Positions 8,493 through 16,357 of a DNA stretch of 64,000 nucleotides are shown here, one piece after another (positions within the stretch are counted from its first letter, which is position 1; each line of letters begins with the position of its first letter). The translations under genes were made by a program, and so were the position numbers. The notes below the pieces were generated by a model that saw only the letters and a list, made by a program, of their open reading frames with translations, ran no database searches and had not been told where the DNA came from. The DNA is from Angelobacter sp036557225 (GTDB taxonomy: Bacteria; Acidobacteriota; Terriglobia; Terriglobales; Acidobacteriaceae): NCBI GenBank assembly GCA_036557225.1, contig DATBHX010000035.1, positions 1 through 64,000 on the forward strand, in the 5' to 3' direction.

Positions 8493-9200
8493 CTAGATTT
8501 CGAAAACTCTGTACGGTTTCCCGCCATCCTGCGCCATGAGCAATGACAGAGCCACGTTGTGTACTGGAACTCCGCCGATGGTTTTGCCGTCGGCTCTGCC
8601 GTGATGAGCGTGACCGTGGAATGCGATGACCGCCTGGTGACGGTCGATGACCTCGGCCAAACGTGAGCTGCCCAGGTATGGCCAGATTTCCTGGCGTTCG
8701 CCCTCCACGGTCTCACAGATCGGCGCATAGTGGGTCACGATCACGATCTTGGCCGACCGCATCATGGTGAGGGCGCGCTCCAGCTTGAGCGTCTCGTCCA
8801 ATCCGGCCTGTACAAAGGCCTTGACTTCCTTTTCTCCGAACGCCGTCAGCATGCCCTTGCCGAAGCCGCCCAAAAAGCCTTTGGTCCCGGCGAAGCCGAC
8901 GCCGTCGCGCTCGTAGCTGCTGCCGTCCAGCACTTTGATTCCTTCGGCCGTCATCATCTTGATGAGTTCCTGCTCCTGGCCGCTCTCGTAGTCGTGGTTT
9001 CCCAGCACCGCGACGATCGGAATACGCAGCCGCACCAGCGCGTTGAGCAGGGAATGCATCTCCTCCGGCCTGCCGTAGTTGGTAAGGTCGCCGGCAATCA
9101 CCAGCAGATCGGCTTCGTCGCGTACCTGCGCCATCGGGTCGCGAACGCGATCGTAACTCTGCGGGGTGAAGTGAATGTCCGCTGTTGCCGCAATTCTCAT
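8493..9200 (-). CDS. calcineurin-like metallophosphoesterase
   Basis: Protein of 235 residues with the full set of metal-binding motifs in order: ADIHF, GDLTN, GNHDYE, VTHYAP and GHAHHG. No signal peptide or extra domain is present, so it acts in the cytoplasm; the substrate cannot be read from sequence (phosphodiester or phosphomonoester). The start MRIAATADIHF leaves the first motif at the N-terminus as usual. The only ribosome-site-like sequence, ACAGGA, is part of the dispersed repeat just upstream. The gene is alone on its strand between two repeats. Confidence 0.88.
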   Translation of the reverse strand: MRIAATADIHFTPQSYDRVRDPMAQVRDEADLLVIAGDLTNYGRPEEMHSLLNALVRLRIPIVAVLGNHDYESGQEQELIKMMTAEGIKVLDGSSYERDGVGFAGTKGFLGGFGKGMLTAFGEKEVKAFVQAGLDETLKLERALTMMRSAKIVIVTHYAPICETVEGERQEIWPYLGSSRLAEVIDRHQAVIAFHGHAHHGRADGKTIGGVPVHNVALSLLMAQDGGKPYRVFEI

Positions 9201-9202
9201 AT

Positions 9203-9300
9203 ATCCTGTCGCTTTGCTCCACAGCGCCCGGGAGTTTCTTCCTTGCTTGGTACCATCTGCGCTTACTGCTGCGGGGCTCGGCGCTTGGTCGGCCTCGCCC
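9203..9300 (-). repeat. GGGCGAGGCCG-family dispersed repeat
   Basis: Read on the minus strand it starts GGGCGAGGCCGACCAAGCGC and ends GGAGCAAAGCGACAGGATAT directly against the phosphoesterase start codon. Relatives lie at 5751-6311 and 19405-19501. The terminal AGGA may serve as that gene's ribosome site. Confidence 0.65.
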
Positions 9301-9334
9301 TAAATGTCGACTATCAAGAACCCATGCAGCCTGC

Positions 9335-10150
9335 TCAGGCCGCGCTCTCCGTCTCTGATCGAATGATCTCCGCCTTGCCTCGATATTCGGCCAGAATGTC
9401 GCGCTTGCCCCATTCGGTCACGTCGATGGCAAACATCTTTTCGTCAATCAGGCTGCCGCGAAACTCAACATTTTTGTTCGGGTGCGCCAGCTCAACTTTG
9501 AAGCGTTCGAGCAGCTCGTCCCATATTTCGCGTGGCACGTAGTCTGCGTTGGCCGGATAAATGTAGTGGTAGAGCACCAGGTGCCAGAACAGCATCTCCC
9601 AATGCTCGCCCACAATCCCCAGCAACCGCTGCCAGTCAAATTTGCCGCGCGTACCATAGATCACGTGGCAAATGTCGGCGCCGTCAAAGCGCTCCCGTCG
9701 CGTGACAAAGATTTTCGATGCAATCAGGTCCTCCGGCGCCAGCACCCGCGCTGACAAGCCAAAGATCTGCGACCGGCTGGCATGCCGGATCCACGAATAA
9801 TCCACGCGCACCACGCCATTGCTCATGCCTGTGATCAGGTCCACAAAGAACTCGTCGCGCTTGGCCTTCGCCAGCCAGACTTCGTCCAGGATCTCCGTTT
9901 CAAAGCCGTCCTTTTTCAGGATTTCCAGCGCCCGCCCTACTTCCGCCGTTGGCGTGAACAGGTCAAGGTCCTTGGTGTCGCGCCAAATACCGGTGTGCTC
10001 GTGCAGCGCGAATGCCCCGGAGATCACAAACGGCACGCGCTTCTGCTCCAGCAGTTCAATCACTTCGCGAAACAGCGACTCCTGCTTCTCGCTGAACGCC
10101 GGCGGCTGTGATGAGCTTACGGGCAGCTCTTTTTCATGGCCATCTGACAT
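9335..10150 (-). CDS. nucleotidyltransferase-fold protein
   Basis: Protein of 271 residues. The N-terminal half has the minimal nucleotidyltransferase signature: VISGAFALHEHTG followed by KDLDLF with the paired acidic residues, then a third acidic strand (FFVDLITG). The second half is helical (EHWEMLFWHLVLYHYIYP) and of unknown role. The family includes proteins of unassigned function and toxin-like members such as AbiEii, but no antitoxin gene is adjacent, so I do not call it a defence gene. Its start is only 115 bp from the divergent LigD-type polymerase. No Shine-Dalgarno sequence is seen; TCTAAT ends five bases before the ATG, so the message could be leaderless. Confidence 0.75.
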   Translation of the reverse strand: MSDGHEKELPVSSSQPPAFSEKQESLFREVIELLEQKRVPFVISGAFALHEHTGIWRDTKDLDLFTPTAEVGRALEILKKDGFETEILDEVWLAKAKRDEFFVDLITGMSNGVVRVDYSWIRHASRSQIFGLSARVLAPEDLIASKIFVTRRERFDGADICHVIYGTRGKFDWQRLLGIVGEHWEMLFWHLVLYHYIYPANADYVPREIWDELLERFKVELAHPNKNVEFRGSLIDEKMFAIDVTEWGKRDILAEYRGKAEIIRSETESAA

Positions 10151-10265
10151 CCCGAATTAGATGGCGTATTGGCCTGCCATGTTGTTGAACTACACTGGAA
10201 AATGCATCGCGCAGCTGTTCTGGCGCCGGGCATCTAACCTGAGATTAGGACGGGGGAACAAAATC

Positions 10266-11303
10266 GTGGCCAAACAGGAAACGTCCATTGAAGTCGAAGG
10301 CCGGCAGATCAAGCTTTCCAACCTGCAAAAGGTCTTGTATCCCAAAGCCGGTTTTACCAAAGGCCAGGTGGTCGACTACTACGTGAAAATCGCGCCGGTC
10401 CTGTTGCCGCATCTCGCCGACCGTCCCCTTACGCTTAAGCGCTACCCGGAAGGCGTGGACGGCATGTTCTTCTATGAGAAGAACTGCCCCAAGTATCGCC
10501 CTGACTGGATCAAGACCGCCAAGGTCTGGAGCGAAGGCAACAAGCGCTTCATGTTCTACTGCGTGGTGGACCAGGTGGCAACGCTGGTCTGGCTCGCTAA
10601 CCTGGCCGATCTCGAGTTGCATACCTCGCTTTCCCGCGCGCCCGAGCTGCCACGCCCTACCGTCATCGCTTTCGATCTCGACCCCGGTGCTCCTGCCAAC
10701 ATTGTGCAGTGCTGCCAGGTCGGTCTCTGGGTGCGCGAGATCTTTGCTCAGTTCGGACTGCAGGCCTTTGCCAAGACCTCCGGCTCCAAAGGACTGCAGA
10801 TTTACGTTCCCCTGAATTCGGCCGTTACCTATAACCAAACCAAGCCCTTCGCCAAAGCGATTGCCCAACTGCTGGAAGACCGCCACCCGGACGGGGTCGT
10901 TTCCGACATGAAAAAATCTCTACGCTCCGGCAAGGTCCTGGTCGATTGGAGCCAGAATGACGCCCACAAAACCACCATCAACGTCTATTCTCTGCGTGCC
11001 CGCGAGCAGCCCACCGTTTCCACCCCGGTTACCTGGGAGGAGGTTGAACAGTGCCTGCAGCGCAAAAATCCTGACCTGCTGGCCTTTACTTCCGAGCAGG
11101 CGCTGCAGCGCGTAGAAAAAATGGGCGACCTGTTTGAGCCAGTGCTCAAACTGAAACAAAAGCTGCCTGTGCTCGCAAAGCTTGATCTACCGGCGGTAAA
11201 GTCCATTCCTCCGCCGGCTGCAGAGACGAAGCCTTCAGCCTCCACGAAGCCCAGACGCACTACCGGGGCGGGCGCAAGCAAGCGCAAAACCAAAAGCGTC
11301 TGA
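10266..11303 (+). CDS. LigD-type polymerase/primase domain protein (NHEJ), stand-alone
   Basis: Archaeo-eukaryotic primase-type polymerase of the kind that forms the Pol domain of LigD in bacterial end joining. Visible are LSNLQKVLYPKAGFTKG, the metal-binding FDLDPG near residue 140, KTSGSKGLQIYVPL, and VLVDWSQNDAHKTTINVYSL near the C-terminal part. The tail is rich in Pro, Lys and Ser. There is no ligase or 3'-phosphoesterase domain, and no ku gene in the window. I use the GTG at 10266, which follows a GGGGG run and gives the normal N-terminus (VAKQETSIEVEG); a longer frame from 10161 would nearly abut the divergent gene and adds unconserved-looking residues. Confidence 0.9.
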   Translation: MAKQETSIEVEGRQIKLSNLQKVLYPKAGFTKGQVVDYYVKIAPVLLPHLADRPLTLKRYPEGVDGMFFYEKNCPKYRPDWIKTAKVWSEGNKRFMFYCVVDQVATLVWLANLADLELHTSLSRAPELPRPTVIAFDLDPGAPANIVQCCQVGLWVREIFAQFGLQAFAKTSGSKGLQIYVPLNSAVTYNQTKPFAKAIAQLLEDRHPDGVVSDMKKSLRSGKVLVDWSQNDAHKTTINVYSLRAREQPTVSTPVTWEEVEQCLQRKNPDLLAFTSEQALQRVEKMGDLFEPVLKLKQKLPVLAKLDLPAVKSIPPPAAETKPSASTKPRRTTGAGASKRKTKSV

Positions 11304-11545
11304 CTTGCCTCGATGGGGGCACACCTGCGTTCATAAGGTCCGAGCCTTGTTGGAAGGCTCTCAGCATGGGCGAAGACAAGACAAAGTATCGGCCAAAATC
11401 CGCATAAATTCCCGAGTCAAGCCTGCTGCTTTGTTACTTAAGGCCGAGCTACAAATGGTCCGCCGACAACCGCGCTGTTTGTCCATCTTCATGCCAGAAA
11501 CATGCTGCATTTGCGAGTACAAGGGCATCAAAATATGCGGGGACA

Positions 11546-11956
11546 ATGGCTGACCAGGGTTTCAATTTCGCCACGCGATTGCGGGCCCTTACCACTGAGC
11601 TGCAGGCACTGGAGCGTGATTTCAAGGCCGGCTCGGTGGCCGACCCGCCTGCCATGCACGATTTCCGCCATACTCTCGACGAGCTACGCATGACCGCCTG
11701 GACCGCCAGCGAGCTGCACAATGCCCGTCCGGAGCGCCACGCCACCATGGCTTCATTTCTTGCGGCCGAACGGATTCGTCGCTTTGCCCAGATGATCCGC
11801 GATTTCTCCCTCGATCTGGAACATCAGGACCTGACCTGGGAGAGCGGAGGAATCCAGAGCCTGTTCGAATCCGTCGCAGCTCTGCAGTCCCGGCTGGAGC
11901 GCCTCATCCGACAGCATCGCGCCTCTTACCGCAACCTGAAAGACGAACAGGGATAA
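11546..11956 (+). CDS. hypothetical helical protein
   Basis: Protein of 136 residues, entirely helical in appearance with charged heptad-like stretches (FRHTLDELRMTAWTASEL, FESVAALQSRLERLIRQH). No membrane segment or signal peptide. I do not recognise a named family. The frame has normal GC-rich third positions, which argues for a real gene. The 242 bp before it, after the polymerase gene, hold no convincing gene or element. Confidence 0.6.
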   Translation: MADQGFNFATRLRALTTELQALERDFKAGSVADPPAMHDFRHTLDELRMTAWTASELHNARPERHATMASFLAAERIRRFAQMIRDFSLDLEHQDLTWESGGIQSLFESVAALQSRLERLIRQHRASYRNLKDEQG

Positions 11957-12018
11957 AAAAGCGCAGCCGACACCTCTATTCCATTCGGATCAACACCCTC
12001 CGCCGGAGTTCAGCCCTT

Positions 12019-12213
12019 TCAGTCGACGGGGCGTTGTTTCTTCGATTTACTGGACTTGTTGATTTCCGGGTAGCCACATTGGTGGGCTCGCTCTGCTGAT
12101 TTAAGAATGTTTGGCTTCGGGCTCGCAGCTACCAGGCTCAAGCACTTCTTGCAATAAGAAACAATGAGAGCCGGGTTTGCCGGCATCGATCTGTGCAGGA
12201 AAGCCATGGGCAA
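12019..12213 (-). CDS. possible small CxxC protein
   Basis: A frame of 64 residues (or 55 from the internal Met of MPANPALIVSYC). It contains SYCKKCLSLVAASPKPNILK and then AERAHQC, a CxxC...HxC spacing that could bind zinc, and ends in a basic tail. Small acidobacterial proteins with this CxxC-x20-HxC layout are familiar to me, but I cannot verify a family here. The region is less GC-rich than its neighbours and no strong ribosome site is seen, so the call is weak. Confidence 0.35.
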   Translation of the reverse strand: MPMAFLHRSMPANPALIVSYCKKCLSLVAASPKPNILKSAERAHQCGYPEINKSSKSKKQRPVD

Positions 12214-12341
12214 GACATTAAGATGAAAGTTTTCCTGAAAATAGCCTTAAAGGCGTGCCGGAAGCAAACGTCATGATGCGCCAGCAAGCCATTTTCACGA
12301 GAGCTGGAACGAACGCATGGGTCCCCAAATCAAAGCAGGTC

Positions 12342-13553
12342 CTAAGTAAGCGCGCCCTCGGTAACTCTTGCTTGCTGCTTACGCTGACGGCTTTCAGCCA
12401 GCACGTTGAGAGCAGCGATGATCCCCCCCGGTTTGTGCGGGACTTCTGCCAGGCGCAGCCCCATTTCTACGCCGCTCAGCGTGCCGGCGAGCATCAGGTC
12501 GTTGAAGTGCCCCAGGTGTCCGATGCGAAACACCTTGCCGGCGAGCCTTGAGAGGCCAGTGCCCAGCGACATATCGAAGTTGTCGAGAATCATCTCGCGC
12601 AGCCTATCTGCATTGTGTCCTGCCGGTATGAGCACCGCGGTGAGCGAACTGGAATATTCCTTCGGCTCTTCGCACCAGACTTCCAGCCCCCACACGCGCA
12701 CGGCGGCGCGTGTAGCTTCGGCATGGCGGTCATGACGGCGAAAAACATTTTCCAGGCCCTCTTCATGCAGCATGAACAGCGCCTCGCGCAGCCCCCACAA
12801 CAGGTTGGTAGCAGGCGTATAGGGAAAGAAGCCGGCGCGGTTCGGCTTGAGCATCTCCTGCCAGTCCCAATAATAGCGTGGCATCTTGGCGCTCTTGTTT
12901 ACTGCCAGCGCTTTTTCAGAGACCGCGTTGAAACTCAGTCCGGGCGGAAGCATCAGCCCTTTTTGCGATCCACCCACGGTCACATCCACGCCCCACTCAT
13001 CATGGCGAAAATCAATGGAGGCAAGCGACGAGATGGTATCCACCATTAGCAGCGCGGGATGGCAAGCGTTGTTCATCGCGCGGCGAATCTCGGCAACGCG
13101 GCTGGTCGCGCCGGTGGAGGTCTCATTGTGGACCACCATCACTGCCTTGATCGCATGCCCGGTATCTTCCGTGAGCCTCTTCTCTGCGTCCACCGGCTGG
13201 GCGCCGCGACGCCAGTCTCCCGGCACATAATCCACGATCAGGCCATGCCGCAGTGCAATGTCGCGCCACAGATTGGAGAAGTGGCCGGTCTCAAACATCA
13301 GCACGCGGTCGCCGGGCGAGAGCGTGTTTACAATCGCCGCTTCCCACGCCCCCGAACCCGATGAGGGATAGATCACCACGGGGTTTTTCGTCTTGAAAAT
13401 CGACTTCAGCCCTTCGAGAACTTCAGCTCCAAGCTGGGCAAACTCCGGTCCGCGATGATCAATGACCGGGCGGTCCATCGCGCGCAGAACCCGGTCAGGG
13501 ACGTTGGTGGGGCCGGGAATCTGTAAGAAATGGCGGCCTGTGTGTGTGGTCAT
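12342..13553 (-). CDS. class V aminotransferase, serine-glyoxylate / alanine-glyoxylate type
   Basis: PLP enzyme of 403 residues that transfers an amino group to glyoxylate. The N-terminus has the diagnostic LQIPGPTNVPDRVLRAM and HRGPEF; the lysine that binds PLP lies in VGGSQKGLMLPPGLSF; YPSSGSGAWEAAI contacts the cofactor. The C-terminal domain includes GLSRLAGKVFRIGHLGH. These features fit serine-glyoxylate aminotransferase better than phosphoserine or cysteine desulfurase members, but the amino donor is inferred. Preceded by a GAGGCG ribosome site. No serine-cycle partners are in the window. Confidence 0.88.
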   Translation of the reverse strand: MTTHTGRHFLQIPGPTNVPDRVLRAMDRPVIDHRGPEFAQLGAEVLEGLKSIFKTKNPVVIYPSSGSGAWEAAIVNTLSPGDRVLMFETGHFSNLWRDIALRHGLIVDYVPGDWRRGAQPVDAEKRLTEDTGHAIKAVMVVHNETSTGATSRVAEIRRAMNNACHPALLMVDTISSLASIDFRHDEWGVDVTVGGSQKGLMLPPGLSFNAVSEKALAVNKSAKMPRYYWDWQEMLKPNRAGFFPYTPATNLLWGLREALFMLHEEGLENVFRRHDRHAEATRAAVRVWGLEVWCEEPKEYSSSLTAVLIPAGHNADRLREMILDNFDMSLGTGLSRLAGKVFRIGHLGHFNDLMLAGTLSGVEMGLRLAEVPHKPGGIIAALNVLAESRQRKQQARVTEGALT

Positions 13554-13617
13554 TTTCGCCTCGCTCGGCTATCGATCATAACAAGCCAGACGTAGCGCGT
13601 GCAGGACGTTCAGGAAT

Positions 13618-16164
13618 TTAAAGCCCGGCCACAATCTCCTGCAGCCGCTTTGCAATCTCCTCCGGATCGTCCGTCGGCTCGAACCTTACCGGATCACCAA
13701 TGCGAACCTGCACTGCATGTGGCGGCGCATAGTGCTTCTGCGCGACCTTGAACGGGAACAGCCCATCGATGCGCATGGGGATGACGGGCAGGTTGAGCTG
13801 CGTGGCCAGCAATCCGATACCGCTGCGAAAGGGCGCCATCTCGCCGGTTTGTGTCCGCCGTCCTTCGGGGAAGATCACCACGTTGTAGCCACGGTCAGCG
13901 AGTTCGCCTGCGTAGCGAAAGGCCTCACGATACTTGGCGCGTTGCGGCATGGAGAACACGTTGAAAAACGCCGCGATCAAAACGTACTGCAGCTGTTCCC
14001 ACCAGCGCTTCAGAAAGAACCAATCTCGCGGGGGATGACGCATGGCTTTGAGTTGCTCTCCCTGCATGGCTACGCCGAGCCGGTTACGCAGCCGCATGGG
14101 TAGGGCAGCCATCAGGAAGCCGATATCGATCTGCGCAATGTGGTTGGAGATAATCAGTGCCGGCCCGCGGAAGCTCTTGAGCCGCTCGCGGCCAATGATC
14201 CTGGGCCGGGCCATCACCATGATATAGGGCAGCGTCACAGCGTGATAAACCGCTACCCGAATCAAGCGCACGGGCCAGCTCTGCGCCCAGCGCGAATACG
14301 GATAATCCGCCTTCTTCGCTTCCGGTTCTGTTTTCTTCAGAAGGTTCTCAAGATCGGCGACGGTATTGACCTTGGAAAATTCACGGTCGCCCAGATCAAC
14401 CTGGTAGCGGTTCTCAATCGCCGACATCAGCTCAACCCGGTCCAGCGAGCTCAGATTGAGATCGTCCTCCAGATGCGCTTCCGGCTGTAGCGCAACCGGG
14501 CGGCCCGCGATGCTGCCAATCAATTCCCCCAGTCCGCCTGTCGGGGCACCGTTGCCGGGTGCCTCATCCTCTCGCGCTTTTTGCGAAAGGCCGGCGCCTC
14601 CGTTGAGTTGTGCCTCCGCAGCCCGCCGTATCACTTCAAGCCTGGGCTTCTGCGTCGAGGTGCGGGGAAAGTCCTCATCGGGCCAGACAAACCAGCGGCG
14701 TATCTTCTGGAAGTCTGCCAGCGACTGATTGGCGTTTGCCACCGCGGCGCCGCCCGAATCGCCGTTGTTCAGCAACAGCACCGCCCACGCTTCAGCATTC
14801 CCGCCTTTAGCGACGCCCACAACCACGCAATCGCGCACCTGCGGCTGCTTACGAAGCGCCTGCTCCAGGTCTTCGGGATAAACCTTCAACCCCGCCGGAG
14901 TCACGATCACATTCTTGCTGCGGCCTTTGAAGTAAAGATTGCCCTGCTCATCCAGCGCGCCTAGATCGCCGGTGCGAAACCAGCCTTCTTCGCCCGTCAC
15001 CGGCTTCAGCTCTTTACCTTGCCAGTATTGCCGCGCGACGTTCTCGCCGCGCACCAGAATCTCTCCGGTCTCCGGATCGAGTTTCATCTCGCGCCCGGGC
15101 AGCACCTTGCCGATCGACCTGCGTCCGACCTTGAACGGATGATTCAGGCTGATCAGCGAACTGGTTTCCGTGAGGCCGTAACCTTGAATGACCACATAGC
15201 CCAGGCGCCGCCAGAACTCTTCTGTGTTCTGGTCGAGTGCCGCGCCGCCGGAAATGATAGCCCAGAACTTCCACCCAAAATGCCGGCGCACCTTACGAAA
15301 ACGCCACCAGCGTTTGAGAAAATGCTCTTTTTCCGCGCGACCCCAGCCTTTCTCGATCAGCCCGGCAAAATCGCTCCGGACTTTGTTCTTGAGTGACTCA
15401 GCGACCCGCGGTACCGCCACCAGCACGGAGATGCGCTCATTTTTGATCGTGCTGATGATGTCCGTCGGTTTGAAGCTGTCCTGAAAATGTACGGTCCCGC
15501 CGATCAGCGTTGGGATAAACATCCCCATGGTTTGGCCGAAAACATGGCTCAACGGCAGCAGCTCTAGAAATCGCACCGGGTGAAAGATTCGTTCCGAGCG
15601 GCGGTACTTGGGGAACTCACGCTCAATGGGATCGACGCTGGAGAGAATGTTGCCATGGGTCAGCACTACTCCGCGGGGCTCTGCCGTTGTGCCTGAAGTA
15701 AAAACGATCTGGGCGGTGTCAGCGCGGCTGATTTCTGCGGCTGTATACGGTTCAGCCGAACGCTGGCGAATATAGTCGCTGAGGATTTCCAGCTCAAGAA
15801 AAGGACGGTCGATGGCGTGGGCCGCCAAAGCACTGGAGCACACGATCAACTTTGCATCGACATCGGCGGCTACGCGCCGGGCAAACTCTGGTGCGGCGAT
15901 CCGGTCCATCGGTACGGCTACAGCGCCGCGCAGCATGCAGCCAAAGAATGCAGCAATCCATTCGGCGGAGTTCTCGCCCCACAGCATCACGCGGTCCCCC
16001 TTGCCGATGCCCCTGGCCTCAAGTTCGCGAGCAAAGCGAAATGCCAGCTCCGCTAGCTGTTGGTAGCTCCAGCGCAGCGTACGCAGGCCGCGGCGATGCA
16101 CATACGCGATCTCATCCTTGCGCGCTAGGTGCAACCGCGGATAATCGGCAAGAGTCTGTGGCAT
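13618..16164 (-). CDS. acyl-AMP synthetase / acyl carrier / PlsC acyltransferase fusion
   Basis: Protein of 848 residues with three domains. Residues about 10-510 are an AMP-binding acyl-activating enzyme (IVFTSGTTAEPRGVVLTHGN, GYGLTETSSL, GWFRTGDLG). Residues about 545-615 look like an acyl carrier domain, with LNLSSLDRVELM at the pantetheine site; the usual DSL is SSL here, so the Ser is kept but the preceding Asp is lost. Residues about 650-848 form a PlsC-type acyltransferase with SNHIAQID (HxxxxD) and VIFPEGRRTQTGE. The likely role is activation of a free fatty acid, loading on the tethered carrier and transfer to a lysophospholipid, as in Aas-like recycling; the exact acceptor is inferred. 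Located after the permease gene across a repeat element. Confidence 0.88.
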   Translation of the reverse strand: MPQTLADYPRLHLARKDEIAYVHRRGLRTLRWSYQQLAELAFRFARELEARGIGKGDRVMLWGENSAEWIAAFFGCMLRGAVAVPMDRIAAPEFARRVAADVDAKLIVCSSALAAHAIDRPFLELEILSDYIRQRSAEPYTAAEISRADTAQIVFTSGTTAEPRGVVLTHGNILSSVDPIEREFPKYRRSERIFHPVRFLELLPLSHVFGQTMGMFIPTLIGGTVHFQDSFKPTDIISTIKNERISVLVAVPRVAESLKNKVRSDFAGLIEKGWGRAEKEHFLKRWWRFRKVRRHFGWKFWAIISGGAALDQNTEEFWRRLGYVVIQGYGLTETSSLISLNHPFKVGRRSIGKVLPGREMKLDPETGEILVRGENVARQYWQGKELKPVTGEEGWFRTGDLGALDEQGNLYFKGRSKNVIVTPAGLKVYPEDLEQALRKQPQVRDCVVVGVAKGGNAEAWAVLLLNNGDSGGAAVANANQSLADFQKIRRWFVWPDEDFPRTSTQKPRLEVIRRAAEAQLNGGAGLSQKAREDEAPGNGAPTGGLGELIGSIAGRPVALQPEAHLEDDLNLSSLDRVELMSAIENRYQVDLGDREFSKVNTVADLENLLKKTEPEAKKADYPYSRWAQSWPVRLIRVAVYHAVTLPYIMVMARPRIIGRERLKSFRGPALIISNHIAQIDIGFLMAALPMRLRNRLGVAMQGEQLKAMRHPPRDWFFLKRWWEQLQYVLIAAFFNVFSMPQRAKYREAFRYAGELADRGYNVVIFPEGRRTQTGEMAPFRSGIGLLATQLNLPVIPMRIDGLFPFKVAQKHYAPPHAVQVRIGDPVRFEPTDDPEEIAKRLQEIVAGL

Positions 16165-16221
16165 CTGTCTCTAAAATACCCATTCAGAGAGGCAGACGCA
16201 AAGCGGCAAGGTGCGGCAAAG

Positions 16222-16357
16222 AGCAGCAATTAGCAAGTGGCAATTAGCATTTGGCCTTTGTCACGCGGATTTGACTTCTCCGTTTAGGTGGGAGGCTTCT
16301 TTAGAGTTCGGCGATGCTACCAAGGATGACCAAACTCAGGCTAATTGCTAATTGCTC
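16222..16357 (+). repeat. MITE-like element, copy 2
   Basis: Starts AGCAATTAGCAAGTGGCAAT and ends GCTAATTGCTAATTGCTCC against the permease stop codon. TTTGTCACGC (16257-16266) and TTCTTTAGAG (16297-16306) match blocks in the 7208-7374 copy with the same 40-base offset. It fills most of the gap between the permease and the acyl-synthetase genes, which run in the same direction. Confidence 0.7.

Noticed and set aside
9335..10150. Nucleotidyltransferase as the toxin of an AbiE-type defence pair
   Set aside because: No antitoxin-like wHTH gene is next to it; its neighbours are a phosphoesterase and a divergent polymerase.
11305..11553. Frame of 82 codons after the LigD-type polymerase gene
   Set aside because: No ribosome site, no recognisable domain, and unusual composition with many Cys, Arg and Ile; the gap 11304-11545 is treated as non-coding.
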